DNA from: Streptomyces wuyuanensis
Lineage (GTDB): Bacteria; Actinomycetota; Actinomycetes; Streptomycetales; Streptomycetaceae
NCBI RefSeq assembly: GCF_900103455.1
Contig: NZ_FNHI01000004.1
Coordinates: 1 to 64,000, forward strand
Direction of reading: 5' to 3'
Length of the DNA stretch: 64,000 bases
Shown: one piece after another, positions 25,167 to 34,694 of the stretch
Layout of the letters: each line of letters opens with the position of its first letter
Position numbering within the stretch: position 1 is the stretch's first letter
Made by a program: the position numbers and the translations under genes
The notes under the pieces: model-generated
The model's database searches: none
What the model was told of the DNA's origin: nothing
The model's input: only the letters and a program-made list of their open reading frames with translations

Positions 25167-26554
25167 GCCCCGTCAGCAAGCCGCACGAGATCGTCGAGCG
25201 TGCCCTCGAACTGTCCACCGCCGACGGCTGCGTCGTCATCGCGGACGAGCACTCGTCGGCCAATCTCCGCTGGGCCGGGAACACCCTCACCACGAACGGC
25301 GTGACCCGGGGCCGTACGCTCACCGTGATCGCGACCGTGGACGGGGCGCAGGGCACCGCGTCCGGAGTGGTGTCCCGGTCGGCCGTGACGGCCGCCGACC
25401 TGGAGCCGCTGGTGCGGGCGGCCGAGGCCGCCGCCCGGGCCGCGGGTCCCGCCGAGGACGCGCAGCCGCTGGTGGGCGGTGTCCCGGCGGCGGGCGACTT
25501 CACCGACGCGCCGGCGGAGACCTCATCGGCCGTCTTCGCCGACTTCGCGCCCGCGCTCGGCGAGTCCTTCGCCCGTGCCCGCGCCGGCGGCCGTGAGCTG
25601 TACGGCTTCGCCAACCACGAAGTGACCTCCACGTACCTCGGCACGTCCACGGGCGTGCGGCTCCGCCACGACCAGCCCAACGGCACGCTGGAGCTCAACG
25701 CGAAGTCGCCGGACCGCAGCCGCTCGGCCTGGGCGGGGCGCGCGACCCGCGACTTCAAGGACGTGGACCCGGCGGCGCTGGACGCCGAGCTCGCGACCCG
25801 GCTGGGCTGGGCGGAGCGCCGGATCGAACTGCCCGCGGGCAGGTACGAGACGCTGCTGCCGCCGACCGCCGTCGCGGACCTGCTGATCTACCAGCTGTGG
25901 TCCTCCTCGGGCCGGGACGCGGTGGAGGGCCGCACGGTCTTCTCCAAGCCGGGCGGCGGCACCCGGATCGGCGAGCGGCTGTCCGAGCTGCCGCTGACGC
26001 TCCGCAGCGACCCGGACGAGCCGGGTCTCGAGTGCGCGCCGTTCGTGATCGCCCACTCATCCGGCGGCGACGCCTCGGTGTTCGACAACGGCCTCGCGGT
26101 GCCCTCCACCGAGTGGATGCGGGAGGGTGCGCTGGAGCGGCTGATCACCACCCGGCACAGTGCGGGGCTGACCGGGCTGCCGGTCTCCCCGGCCGCCGAC
26201 AATCTGATCATGGACGCCGGCGGTGAGCGCTCGCTGGAGGAGATGGTCGCCTCGACCGAGCGGGGGCTGCTGCTGACCTGCCTCTGGTACATCCGGGAGG
26301 TCGACCCGGCCACGCTGCTGCTGACCGGGCTGACCAGGGACGGCGTCTACCTCGTCGAGAACGGCGAGGTCACCGGCGAGGTGAACAACTTCCGCTTCAA
26401 CGAGTCTCCCGTCGATCTGCTGTCGCGGGCCCGGGAGGCCGGGCGGACGGAGAAGACGCTGCCGCGTGAGTGGAGCGACTGGTTCACCAGGGCGGCGATG
26501 CCCGCGCTGCGCGTCCCGGACTTCAACATGAGCTCGGTCAGCCAGGGCGTCTGA
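25163..26554 (+). CDS. tldE: TldE/PmbA-family protease partner subunit
   Basis: The 463-residue protein is the inactive partner of TldD: it has the same overall fold but no HExxxH. Family sequence includes [14 protein letters not shown]-like [18 protein letters not shown], and the C-terminal [41 protein letters not shown] block typical of the PmbA C-terminal domain. The start is ATG at 25163, overlapping the tldD stop, with GGAGG just upstream. It is cytoplasmic and works as a 1:1 complex with TldD. Confidence 0.92.
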   Translation: MSPVSKPHEIVERALELSTADGCVVIADEHSSANLRWAGNTLTTNGVTRGRTLTVIATVDGAQGTASGVVSRSAVTAADLEPLVRAAEAAARAAGPAEDAQPLVGGVPAAGDFTDAPAETSSAVFADFAPALGESFARARAGGRELYGFANHEVTSTYLGTSTGVRLRHDQPNGTLELNAKSPDRSRSAWAGRATRDFKDVDPAALDAELATRLGWAERRIELPAGRYETLLPPTAVADLLIYQLWSSSGRDAVEGRTVFSKPGGGTRIGERLSELPLTLRSDPDEPGLECAPFVIAHSSGGDASVFDNGLAVPSTEWMREGALERLITTRHSAGLTGLPVSPAADNLIMDAGGERSLEEMVASTERGLLLTCLWYIREVDPATLLLTGLTRDGVYLVENGEVTGEVNNFRFNESPVDLLSRAREAGRTEKTLPREWSDWFTRAAMPALRVPDFNMSSVSQGV

Positions 26555-26636
26555 GGCCGCGGGCGAACCCATAGACTGCTGGATGCCCCCTGGGCGACCA
26601 TCACCTTCTTTCCACTGTTCGAGGAGAACCGGAACC

Positions 26637-27905
26637 GTGACGGACATCGTCGACGAGCTGAAGTGGCGCGGGCTGTTCGCCCTGTCCACCGACGAGGACG
26701 CTTTGCGCAAGGCGCTCGCGGACGGTCCCGTCACGTTCTATTGCGGTTTCGACCCGACCGCGCCCAGCCTGCACGTCGGTCATCTGGTGCAGGCGCTCAC
26801 CATGCGCCGGCTCCAGCAGGCGGGACACCGCCCGCTGGCGCTGGTGGGCGGGGCGACGGGGCAGATCGGCGACCCCAAGCCGACGGCCGAGCGCACCCTG
26901 AACGACCCGGAGACCGTCGCGGCCTGGGTGGAGCGGGTCCGCGCCCAGATCGAGCCGTTCCTGTCCTTCGAGGGCGAGAACGCGGCGGTCATGGTCAACA
27001 ACCTGGACTGGACGGCGGGCATGTCCGCCATCGAGTTCCTGCGGGACATCGGCAAGCACTTCCGGGTGAACAAGATGCTGACCAAGGACTCGGTCGCCCG
27101 CCGGCTCGAGTCCGACCAGGGCATCAGCTACACGGAGTTCAGCTACCAGCTGCTGCAGGGCATGGACTTCCTGGAGCTGTACCGGCGCTACGGCTGCACC
27201 CTGCAGCAGGGCGGCAGTGACCAGTGGGGCAATCTGACCGCCGGTCTGGACCTGATCCACCGCCTGGAGCCGCATGCGAGCGTGCACGCGCTCGCCACGC
27301 CGCTGATGACCAAGGCGGACGGCACCAAGTTCGGCAAGACCGAGGGCGGCGCGGTCTGGCTCGACCCGGAGATGACGACGCCGTACGCGTTCTACCAGTT
27401 CTGGCTGAACGTGGACGACCGCGACGTCTCCGGATACATGCGCATCCTGAGCTTCCGGAGCCGTGAGGAGCTGGAGGAGCTCGAGAGGCTCACGGAGGAG
27501 CGTCCGCAGGCCCGCGCCGCACAGCGTGCGCTGGCCGAGGAGCTGACGACGCTGGTGCACGGCGCCGACCAGTGCGCCGCGGTCATCGCCGCGTCCAAGG
27601 CGCTGTTCGGCCAGGGCGAGCTGAAGGAGCTGGACGAGGCGACCCTGGCGGCGGCGCTCTCCGAGCTGCCGCACGCACGGGTGCCGGAGCCGGCGCCGGT
27701 GGCGGACCTGCTGGCCGAGGTGGGCCTGGTGGCGAGCAAGTCGGCCGCCCGCCGCACCATCAAGGAGGGCGGTGCCTACGTGAACAACGTGAAGGTGGCC
27801 GCCGAGGACGCGGTCCCGGCCGCGGACGAGCTGCTGCACGGGCGCTGGCTGGTGCTGCGGCGCGGCAAGAAGAACCTGGCCGCGGTCGAGGTCACGGGCG
27901 GCTGA
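26637..27905 (+). CDS. tyrS: Tyrosyl-tRNA synthetase
   Basis: TyrS charges tRNA-Tyr. The 422-residue class I synthetase has the HIGH-like PSLHVGHL (about residue 45), tyrosine-binding [22 protein letters not shown], and the KMSKS equivalent KFGKT. A C-terminal S4 RNA-binding domain (about 350-415: [21 protein letters not shown]) completes it. The start is GTG at 26637, ten bases after GAGGAG. No T-box leader is visible in the short upstream gap. It ends at a 13-bp hairpin. Confidence 0.97.
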   Translation: MTDIVDELKWRGLFALSTDEDALRKALADGPVTFYCGFDPTAPSLHVGHLVQALTMRRLQQAGHRPLALVGGATGQIGDPKPTAERTLNDPETVAAWVERVRAQIEPFLSFEGENAAVMVNNLDWTAGMSAIEFLRDIGKHFRVNKMLTKDSVARRLESDQGISYTEFSYQLLQGMDFLELYRRYGCTLQQGGSDQWGNLTAGLDLIHRLEPHASVHALATPLMTKADGTKFGKTEGGAVWLDPEMTTPYAFYQFWLNVDDRDVSGYMRILSFRSREELEELERLTEERPQARAAQRALAEELTTLVHGADQCAAVIAASKALFGQGELKELDEATLAAALSELPHARVPEPAPVADLLAEVGLVASKSAARRTIKEGGAYVNNVKVAAEDAVPAADELLHGRWLVLRRGKKNLAAVEVTGG

Positions 27906-27928
27906 GCCCGCGCCCGTGCCCCGGGCAC

Positions 27929-27953
27929 GGCACACGGCACACGGCACACGGCA
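27929..27953. repeat. 7-bp tandem repeat (GGCACAC)
   Basis: Three perfect copies of GGCACAC with a partial fourth lie just after tyrS. This is probably slippage-prone spacer DNA. The rest of the gap to 28200 holds runs of CGTCGT and three near-copies of GTCGTAC, with nothing coding. Confidence 0.6.
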
Positions 27954-27963
27954 GAGCGTGAGG

Positions 27964-27995
27964 CGGCGGCCGGGCGGATTCCCGCCCGTCCGCCG
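27964..27995 (+). terminator. Terminator after tyrS
   Basis: CGGCGG (27964-27969) and CGGGCGG (27971-27977) pair with CCGCCCG (27982-27988) and CCGCCG (27990-27995), with one C-T mismatch and loop ATTC. Confidence 0.6.
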
Positions 27996-28200
27996 TCGTC
28001 GTCGTCGTACCGGAGCGCGTCGTACCGCGGCTCGTCGTACGGGGGCCGGCGGGTCCGGACGTGTCACGCCCGGACCCGCCGCCGCGGCCGTGGTCCCGGC
28101 CCGTGCCGCCCGCGCCCGTGGTCCCGCCGCGCTCAGGCCGCCGGCCCATCCGCCCGCCGGGGCACGCGCCTCGCGTCCCCCGGCCGTGCGCGCGGGCCCG

Positions 28201-28476
28201 TCAGGCCGTCTGTTTCCTGCCGCGCAGCGACATGTAGAGCATGTCGCCGACGCCGACGATGACCAGGGCGGCGATGATCTGCAGGGCATGGCGGCCCCAG
28301 TCGATACCGGGCGTCTCCCTGATCCCGAACGCTCCCGCGAGCGCGTTGCCGACGATGCCGCCGATGATGCCGAAGATCGTGATCAGCCAGAGCGGACTGT
28401 GCTGCTTCCCCGGCAGGATCGCCTTGGCGAGCAACCCCAGCACGAATCCGACGATGATCGCCCACAACCAGCCCAT
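28201..28476 (-). CDS. GlsB/YeaQ/YmgE-family stress membrane protein
   Basis: This 91-residue protein has three hydrophobic helices and the Gly-rich family pattern GFVLGLLAKAILPGK...LWLITIFGIIGGIVGNALAGA. This transglycosylase-associated/GlsB family is induced by stress in several bacteria; its biochemical function is unknown. The start is ATG at 28476 after GGGAGG. It diverges from the DUF3099 gene. Confidence 0.92.
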   Translation of the reverse strand: MGWLWAIIVGFVLGLLAKAILPGKQHSPLWLITIFGIIGGIVGNALAGAFGIRETPGIDWGRHALQIIAALVIVGVGDMLYMSLRGRKQTA

Positions 28477-28691
28477 GGCTGCCTCCCGCTTTCGGATCGA
28501 CGTGAGCAGTTACGGACAGTTTCGACGTATCTGCTATACAGCGCATGTCGGACAGCTGCGCTTGCGGTACGCGATGCCGCCATAGGCCCGACACAGGGGA
28601 CCCGGTCTCGAATGCGCCGGAGCTCCGGCGTACCGTGGAAACAGGTTCGCGCCGGGGAGGGCCCGGTGCGGCGGTTGAGCGGCGGAACGAC

Positions 28692-29117
28692 ATGCGGAAG
28701 CACAAGGAGACCGAGGTCTTCCGGATCACGGGTGCCCGTCAGGGTCTGGCCGACGACGTACGCGGCCGTCAGCGCCGTTATGTGATCTCGATGTCGATCC
28801 GCACCCTCGCGGTGGTCCTGGCCGCGGTCCTGTGGAACGTCGAGCGCCATGTGGCGATCGTGGCGTTGGTCCTGGGTGTGACGCTGCCGTACATCGCCGT
28901 GGTGATCGCCAACGCGGGCCGCGAGAGCGCGCCGAGGCCGCTCGCCACCTTCGTGCCGGCCCCCACGAGGCCCGCTCTGGAGAGCGGCACGCCGGCGCCG
29001 CGGCCGGCTCCGGAGGACACGGCGCACACCGCGGGCGCCACCTGGGCGGAGCCCGCGAAGGACGATGCGGAACGCCGAGCGGAGGACGCCCCGGAACGGC
29101 AGTTCCGGCACGGCTGA
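28692..29117 (+). CDS. DUF3099 membrane protein
   Basis: This 141-residue protein begins with the DUF3099 signature EVFRITGARQGLADDVRGRQRRYVISMSIRT, has two membrane helices (about 30-47 and 50-75), then a Pro/Ala-rich acidic tail that is likely cytoplasmic. Function is unknown; the family is limited to actinobacteria. ATG 28692 was chosen because the family N-terminus begins there, although the upstream ribosome site is weak (GGCGGA). Confidence 0.85.
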   Translation: MRKHKETEVFRITGARQGLADDVRGRQRRYVISMSIRTLAVVLAAVLWNVERHVAIVALVLGVTLPYIAVVIANAGRESAPRPLATFVPAPTRPALESGTPAPRPAPEDTAHTAGATWAEPAKDDAERRAEDAPERQFRHG

Positions 29118-29319
29118 ACGGCGGTTCCGCGAGGCCGTCCGCACCCGCGCCGCGAAGCTCAGGAAAAGCTCAGATCAATCATGAAGTTCCGGTGCACCAC
29201 GGCCCGTTCCGCGTGACATACTGCCAGTGCGCTCCGCATCCCCCGTCGGAGCGACGGACCGACGCCGGGCAGCTCCCCCCGTGGCTGCTCGGCGTCGCCT
29301 CGTTGTGGACAATGATCCG

Positions 29320-29580
29320 GTGAGTACTGACCCGGTGAGCGCCGACTTCCCCATCTGCTCCGCGAAGGGCTGCCGAGCCGCCGCCGTGTGGGTGCTGGCA
29401 TGGAACAACCCGAAGCTGCACACGCCGGAGCGCCGCAAGACGTGGCTGGCCTGCGAGGAGCACCGCGAGCACCTGTCCAAGTTCCTTGGTGTGCGCGGGT
29501 TCCTGAAGGACGTCGTGACGCTCGGCGAGTGGGAGGGGCGGGCGTCCGGCGAAGGGCGCGGCTCAGCCGCCGATGGCTGA
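29320..29580 (+). CDS. Conserved hypothetical actinobacterial protein, 86 aa
   Basis: This small soluble protein has the core ICSAKGCRAAAVWVLAWNNPKLHTPERRKTWLACEEHREHLSKFL: two Cys near the N-terminus and a later CEEHREH give a Cys/His set (CxxxxxC...CxxH) that could bind zinc. I recognise it as an unnamed acetone-carboxylase-like-free actinobacterial family. The start is GTG at 29320 (GTG 29335 is also possible); no ribosome site is evident, so a leaderless message is possible. It is convergent with moaA and overlaps its 3' end by 18 bp. Confidence 0.7.
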   Translation: MSTDPVSADFPICSAKGCRAAAVWVLAWNNPKLHTPERRKTWLACEEHREHLSKFLGVRGFLKDVVTLGEWEGRASGEGRGSAADG

Positions 29581-30552
29581 CATCGGGCGCTGCGGCTGAA
29601 GGAACTCCGGGTCGTCCAGGCCCGATCCCGCCTTCTTCCCCCACATCGCGAGCTTCCAGATCCGGGCGATCTCCTCGTCCGGCGCGCCGGAACGCAGCGC
29701 GCCGCGCAGATCGGTCTCCTCGCGGGCGAACAGGCAGGTGCGGACCTGCCCGTCGGCGGTGAGGCGGGTGCGGTCGCAGGCGCTGCAGAAGGGCCGGGTG
29801 ACGGAGGCGATGACCCCGACCCGGTGCGGGCCGCCGTCCACCAGCCAGCGCTCCGCGGGCGCGGAGCCACGTGCCTGGTCGCCCTCGGGCGTGAGCTCGA
29901 AGCGGGTGCGCAGCGACTGCAGGATGTCACCCGCGGTGATCATCCCGTCGCGCTTCCAGCCGTGCTGGGCGTCCAGCGGCATCTGCTCGATGAAGCGCAG
30001 TTCGTAGGCGTGCTCGACGGCCCAGGCGAGCAGCTCGGGGGCCTCGTCGTCGTTGAGCCCCGGCATCAGCACCGTGTTGACCTTCACGGGGGTCAGACCG
30101 GCGTCACGGGCGGCCTCCAGGCCCTCGATGACGTCGTGGTGGCGGTCGCGGCGGGTGAGGGTCTTGAAGACCTCGGGGCGGAGGGTGTCCAGCGAGACGT
30201 TGACCCGGTCGAGCCCGGCGGCCTTCAGGGCCGTCGCGGTGCGCTTCAGTCCGATCCCGTTCGTGGTCAGCGCCAGCTTGGGGCGGGGCTCCAGCGCGGC
30301 GCAGCGCTCCACGATCCCCACGAGCCCGGGCCGCAGCAGCGGCTCACCTCCGGTGAACCGGACGTCGGTGATCCCGAGCAGGGTCACCGCGATGCGGACG
30401 AGCCGGACGATCTCGTCGTCGGTGAGCAGCGTGGACTTCGAGAGCCACTGCAGGCCCTCCTCCGGCATGCAGTACGAACAGCGCAGATTGCACCGGTCGG
30501 TGAGCGAGACCCGCAGGTCAGTGGCCACACGGCCGTAGGTGTCGATGAGCAC
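29563..30552 (-). CDS. moaA: GTP 3',8-cyclase (MoaA)
   Basis: MoaA starts molybdenum cofactor synthesis by radical rearrangement of GTP. The 329-residue protein has the radical-SAM cluster motif CNLRCSYC (about residue 20), FTGGEPLLRPG for SAM binding, and the C-terminal second cluster CSACDRTRLTADGQVRTCLF. The usual GG dipeptide at the very C-terminus, needed for activity in known MoaA proteins, is present (SAIGG). The start is GTG at 30552, after GGGAGGGGG. No other moa or moe gene is in the window. Confidence 0.96.
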   Translation of the reverse strand: MLIDTYGRVATDLRVSLTDRCNLRCSYCMPEEGLQWLSKSTLLTDDEIVRLVRIAVTLLGITDVRFTGGEPLLRPGLVGIVERCAALEPRPKLALTTNGIGLKRTATALKAAGLDRVNVSLDTLRPEVFKTLTRRDRHHDVIEGLEAARDAGLTPVKVNTVLMPGLNDDEAPELLAWAVEHAYELRFIEQMPLDAQHGWKRDGMITAGDILQSLRTRFELTPEGDQARGSAPAERWLVDGGPHRVGVIASVTRPFCSACDRTRLTADGQVRTCLFAREETDLRGALRSGAPDEEIARIWKLAMWGKKAGSGLDDPEFLQPQRPMSAIGG

Positions 30553-30674
30553 TGTGGGCCCCCTCCCCGTGTCCGGAAGTCGTACTGGCACTCGTCGCGT
30601 GAGTGAGGAACTACTACAAGCGAGCCTACGCGAGACCTCCGACAACGGCAGGGGTCGATTGCCACGAGGTACGG

Positions 30675-30710
30675 CGCGGCCGCGTCGTAGGACCCTACGA
30701 CGCGGCCGCG
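30675..30710 (-). terminator. 36-bp near-loopless hairpin / terminator
   Basis: CGCGGCCGCGTCGTAGG (30675-30691) pairs perfectly with 30694-30710, leaving only two bases (AC) between the arms. It lies 25 bp after the symporter stop and 120 bp before moaA. It probably ends the symporter message. Two NotI sites (GCGGCCGC) lie in the arms. Confidence 0.7.
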
Positions 30711-30734
30711 TACAGGCGTATGACGTCTTCCTCC

Positions 30735-32369
30735 TCAGTGGGCGGCGACGCCTGTGAGGGACTTGACCTCCAGTTCCGCGTACTTGCCCTTGTCCGGCTC
30801 CTCCTTGGACAGCAGGGAGCCGAGCCAGCCGAGCAGGAAGCCCAGCGGGATGGAGACGATCCCGGGGTTCTCCAGCGGGAACCAGGCGAAGTCCACCGAG
30901 GGGAACATGGACGAGGGCTTGCCGGACACGACCGGGGAGAACAGCACCAGGACCACCGACGAGACCAGACCGCCGTAGATGGACCACAGGGCGCCCGAGG
31001 TCGTGAACCTCTTCCAGAACAGGCTGTACAGGATCGTCGGAAGGTTCGCGGAGGCGGCGACCGCGAAGGCGAGCGCCACCAGGCCGGCCACGTTCAGATC
31101 GCGGGCCATGGCCCCCAGCGCGATGGAGACGATGCCGATGAGGACCGTCGCCCAGCGGGCCGCGCGGACCTCCTCCTTCTCGGTGGCCTGTCCCTTGCGG
31201 ATGACGTTGGCGTAGATGTCGTGCGCGAACGACGAGGACGAGGCCAGCGTGAGCCCGGCGACGACGGCGAGGATGGTGGCGAAGGCCACCGCGGAGATGA
31301 CGGCCAGCAGGATCGCGCCGCCCGCGGAGTCGGCGCCGCCGATGTGGAGCGCGAGCAGCGGTGCCGCCGTGTTGCCGGCCTTGTTGGAGGCCGTGATCTC
31401 CTCGGGTCCGACCAGGGCGGCCGCGCCGAACCCCAGCGCGATCGTCATCAGGTAGAAGGCACCGATGATCCCGATGGCCCAGATGACCGACTTACGGGCG
31501 GCCCTGGCGGTGGGCACGGTGTAGAAGCGGATCAGGATGTGCGGCAGACCGGCGGTGCCGAGCACCAGGGCGATGCCGAGCGAGATGAAGTCCAGCTTGG
31601 AGGTGCCGGTGGCGCCGTACTTGAGGCCGGGCTCCAGGAACGCCGCGCCCTTGCCGCTCTGCTCCGCCGCGGTGCCGAGCAGGTCGGAGACGTTGAAGTT
31701 GAACTTCCAGAGCACCAGGAAGGTGATGAGCAGGGTGCCCGCGATCAGCAGGACGGCCTTGACCATCTGCACCCAGGTGGTGCCCTTCATGCCGCCGATG
31801 GTGACGTAGAGGATCATCAGCACGCCGACGAGGCCGACGATGGCGATCTTCCCCGCGTCGCTGGTGATGCCGAGCAGCAGCGAGACGAGCACGCCCGCAC
31901 CCGCCATCTGGGCGAGCAGGTAGAAGATCGAGACGACGATCGTGGACGTGCCGGCGGCGGTGCGGACGGGCCGCTGCCGCATGCGGTACGCGAGGACGTC
32001 GCCCATGGTGAACCGGCCGGAGTTGCGCAGCGGTTCGGCGACGAGAAGCAGGGCGACGAGCCAGGCCACGAGGAAGCCGATGGAGTACAGGAAGCCGTCG
32101 TAGCCGAAGAGGGCGATGGCGCCGGCGATGCCGAGGAAGGACGCGGCGGACATGTAGTCGCCGGAGATGGCGAGTCCGTTCTGGAAGCCGGTGAACTGGC
32201 GCCCGCCGGCGTAGAAGTCGGCGGCGTCCTTGGTCTGCCGGCCGGCCCAGACCGTTATGAACAGCGTCGCGACGACGAAGGCCGCGAACAGGGTGATGAT
32301 CAGCGGGCGGTGCTCACTGGCGTCGCTCGCCGCCGCGAGCCCGACGGCCTGGAGTGTCGTGTTGCTCAT
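30735..32369 (-). CDS. Sodium:solute symporter, acetate permease ActP-like
   Basis: This 544-residue SSF-family transporter has about 13 membrane helices and the motif set of the ActP/MctC group: ISGDYMSAASFLGIAG, GGMKGTTWVQMVKA, GTAGLPHILIRFYTVP, and ASSSSFAHDIYANVIRKG. The likely cargo is acetate or other short monocarboxylates driven by sodium. The start is ATG at 32369, overlapping the DUF485 stop (ATGA), the universal partner of ActP. The exact substrate is not proven. Confidence 0.92.
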   Translation of the reverse strand: MSNTTLQAVGLAAASDASEHRPLIITLFAAFVVATLFITVWAGRQTKDAADFYAGGRQFTGFQNGLAISGDYMSAASFLGIAGAIALFGYDGFLYSIGFLVAWLVALLLVAEPLRNSGRFTMGDVLAYRMRQRPVRTAAGTSTIVVSIFYLLAQMAGAGVLVSLLLGITSDAGKIAIVGLVGVLMILYVTIGGMKGTTWVQMVKAVLLIAGTLLITFLVLWKFNFNVSDLLGTAAEQSGKGAAFLEPGLKYGATGTSKLDFISLGIALVLGTAGLPHILIRFYTVPTARAARKSVIWAIGIIGAFYLMTIALGFGAAALVGPEEITASNKAGNTAAPLLALHIGGADSAGGAILLAVISAVAFATILAVVAGLTLASSSSFAHDIYANVIRKGQATEKEEVRAARWATVLIGIVSIALGAMARDLNVAGLVALAFAVAASANLPTILYSLFWKRFTTSGALWSIYGGLVSSVVLVLFSPVVSGKPSSMFPSVDFAWFPLENPGIVSIPLGFLLGWLGSLLSKEEPDKGKYAELEVKSLTGVAAH

Positions 32370-32731
32370 GCGTCGGCCTCCATACGGGACTTGATCGCAT
32401 CCGCCTTGGGGTCGAGCTTCTCGGCCGCGTGCCGTGCGTAGAACCAGGCGATGAGGAAGGTGGTGGCGAACTGGGCGAGGCCGAAGACGAAGGCCACGTT
32501 GATGTTGCCGAAGAGCTTGGCGCCCATGAAGCCGCCCGCGTAGTTGGACAGCAGGACGTACAGCAGGTACCAGAGGATGAAGGCGACGGTCAGGGGGAAG
32601 GCGAAGGACCGGTAGGTGCGGCGCAGTTCGGCGAATTCCGCGCTCTCCTGCACCTCGACGAACTGTTCGGTCGTGGGCTGGGCGGGACCGAGGTCCTTGC
32701 CCCCGGGGGGCGGCGGTGCATCGGTGGTCAC
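32366..32731 (-). CDS. DUF485 membrane protein (ActP partner)
   Basis: This 121-residue protein has two membrane helices (FAFPLTVAFILWYLLYVLLSNY and NVAFVFGLAQFATTFLIAWFYA). DUF485 proteins such as YjcH are always encoded just before ActP-type symporters and probably assist them. The start is GTG at 32731 after GAGGAGAG. Translation is coupled to the symporter by a four-base overlap. Confidence 0.92.
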   Translation of the reverse strand: MTTDAPPPPGGKDLGPAQPTTEQFVEVQESAEFAELRRTYRSFAFPLTVAFILWYLLYVLLSNYAGGFMGAKLFGNINVAFVFGLAQFATTFLIAWFYARHAAEKLDPKADAIKSRMEADA

Positions 32732-32952
32732 GGACTCTCCTCGCGCCGCGGTGCGGCAGACATGGACGGGACGGGGTCTCGTTGCGGGGAGCGGGGCGGC
32801 TCGCCCCTTCCCCTGACAACGGCACGGAGCGCACCGCGGAGCGGTTCACCTCCCGCCGTAATCGCGACCGCATTTCTGCCCGATTTTCGGAACCGAGTTC
32901 CCGAAGTCGTTGATGCGCGTGGATGATCGGCGATAGCTTCACTCGTCATGTA

Positions 32953-32982
32953 CCCGCCCATACGCACGGGGTGTCTGGGCGG
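32953..32982 (+). other. Hairpin upstream of subtilase gene
   Basis: CCGCCCA (32954-32960) pairs with TGGGCGG (32976-32982), with a partial inner CAC/GTG helix. It ends 24 bp before the protease start and could be a leader hairpin or operator. Confidence 0.35.
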
Positions 32983-33006
32983 CCAACCGGATGATGTGGA
33001 GATCCC

Positions 33007-34545
33007 ATGGCTCATCTGCGATCCAGACGAACGCGCGCGATAGCACTGCCCGCGGGTCTGGCGCTCACGGCCTCGCTCGGATTCCTGCCCGCGGGCGCGG
33101 CGACCGCCGCCCCCGCCGACGACACGCCCGCAGCCGTCTCGACCAACGGCCCGAAGCTGTCCTACGTCGTCAACGTCGACGGCGGCCGAGCGGCCGTCGC
33201 CAAGGTGAAGAGGGCGGTCGCGAAGGCCGGCGGCACGGTGGTGATCGCCTACGACCGGATCGGCGTCGTCGTCGTCCACTCGCAGAACCCTGACTTCGCC
33301 AAGCAGATCCGCACGGTGAAGGGCGTCGCCTCGGCGGGCGCCACGCGCACCAACCCGCTGGTCCCCCAGCGGGACAACGCCATCGAAGCCGAACAGCCCC
33401 TGACCGCCGCTCAGGCGAAGGCGGCCGCGGCCAAGGCGACGGACGAGCAGGACCCGCTGGAGCCCCTGCAGTGGGATCTGCCCGCCATCAAGGCCGACAA
33501 GGCCCACCAGCGCTCGCTGGGCAGCAGCAAGGTCACGGTCGCCGTCCTGGACTCGGGTGTCGACGACACCCACCCGGACATCGCGCCGAACTTCGACCGC
33601 CGGGCGTCCGCGAACTGCGTGAGCGGCGTGCCCGTCACGGAGAACGACGCATGGCGTCCGGCCGCGGACGAGAGCGACCACGGCATGCACGTGGCGGGCA
33701 CCATCGCCGCCGCGAAGAACGGTTTCGGGGTCACCGGCGTGGCGCCCGGAGTGAAGGTGTCCAGCCTCAAGGTGGCGAACCCGGACGGGTTCTTCTACAC
33801 CGAGGCGGTCCTCTGCGGCTTCGTCTGGGCCGCGGACCACGGCGCCGACGTGACCAACAACAGCTACTACGTCGACCCGTGGCTGTACAACTGCAAGAAC
33901 GACGAGGACCAGAAGGCCCTCGTCGAGACCCTCGCCCGGGCCACCAGGTACGCGGAGCGCAAGGGCGTGGTGAACGTCGCCGCGGCCGGCAACTCCCGTG
34001 CCGACCTCGCCGCCGACCAGGTCACCGACACGACGAGCCCGAACGACACCACTCCGGTCTCACGGGTCGTCAACCCGCGCGAGTGCCCGGACATCCCGGC
34101 CATGCTGCCGGGTGTGGTGACGGTGTCGGCGACCGGGGCCAAGGGCCTCAAGTCGTCGTACTCGAACTACGGCAACGGGGTCGTGGACATCACGGCGCCG
34201 GGCGGTGACTCCACCGCCCTCCAGCCGCCGGAGGCCCCCGCCACCAGCGGGCTGATCCTCTCGACCACGTTCAGGGGCGGCCACACCTGGAACTACAAGG
34301 CGGGCACGTCGATGGCGTCGCCGCACGTCGCGGGTGTCGTCGCGCTGATCAAGTCGAAGCACCCGAAGCTGTCGGCGGCCGGGGTGAAGGCCCTCCTGTA
34401 CGCACAGGCCGACGACCGTGCCTGCACCAACCCGTACGACATCAACGGCGACGGCACGGTCGACGCGGTGTGCGAGGGCGGAAAGGGCAAGAACGGCTTC
34501 TACGGCGCCGGGATGGCGGACGCGCTGGACGCCGTGCGCTGGTAG
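33007..34545 (+). CDS. Secreted S8 family (subtilisin-like) serine protease
   Basis: This 512-residue preproprotein has a signal peptide (RRTRAIALPAGLALTASLGFLPAGAATAAPA), a propeptide of about 90 residues with I9-like features (KLSYVVNVDGGRAAVAKVKRAV), and the S8 catalytic domain: Asp in VAVLDSGVDDTHPD, His in HGMHVAGTIAA, oxyanion Asn in AAAGNSRAD, and Ser in GTSMASPHVAG. It should be exported and self-processed. A long insertion (about 285-365) separates His and Ser motifs. The start is ATG at 33007, with TGGAG upstream. No C-terminal anchor is seen, so it is soluble outside the cell. Confidence 0.95.
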   Translation: MAHLRSRRTRAIALPAGLALTASLGFLPAGAATAAPADDTPAAVSTNGPKLSYVVNVDGGRAAVAKVKRAVAKAGGTVVIAYDRIGVVVVHSQNPDFAKQIRTVKGVASAGATRTNPLVPQRDNAIEAEQPLTAAQAKAAAAKATDEQDPLEPLQWDLPAIKADKAHQRSLGSSKVTVAVLDSGVDDTHPDIAPNFDRRASANCVSGVPVTENDAWRPAADESDHGMHVAGTIAAAKNGFGVTGVAPGVKVSSLKVANPDGFFYTEAVLCGFVWAADHGADVTNNSYYVDPWLYNCKNDEDQKALVETLARATRYAERKGVVNVAAAGNSRADLAADQVTDTTSPNDTTPVSRVVNPRECPDIPAMLPGVVTVSATGAKGLKSSYSNYGNGVVDITAPGGDSTALQPPEAPATSGLILSTTFRGGHTWNYKAGTSMASPHVAGVVALIKSKHPKLSAAGVKALLYAQADDRACTNPYDINGDGTVDAVCEGGKGKNGFYGAGMADALDAVRW

Positions 34546-34570
34546 CCGGTCACGTCGTCCGGTAGGCGGC

Positions 34571-34591
34571 GCGCCGTCCGTCGGACGGCGC
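34571..34591 (+). terminator. First terminator after subtilase gene
   Basis: GCGCCGTCCG (34571-34580) and CGGACGGCGC (34582-34591) form a 10-bp stem with a single-base spacer. Confidence 0.55.
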
Positions 34592-34604
34592 GGGCACGGA
34601 CGAG

Positions 34605-34636
34605 GGGCCCGGGCGTGGGGGAACACGCCCGGGCCC
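34605..34636. terminator. Second, bidirectional terminator
   Basis: GGGCCCGGGCGTG (34605-34617) pairs perfectly with CACGCCCGGGCCC (34624-34636) around GGGGAA, followed by TTCG. It lies between convergent genes. Confidence 0.75.
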
Positions 34637-34694
34637 TTCGCGTGGCCGGACGGGCACGGGCGGATACGCCGGGGCCGCGGGGGCCAGGTGCGGC

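Noticed and set aside
30603-32441. 612-codon plus-strand frame over the solute symporter
   Set aside because: Antisense shadow; the minus-strand gene has clear SSF motifs and DUF485 coupling.
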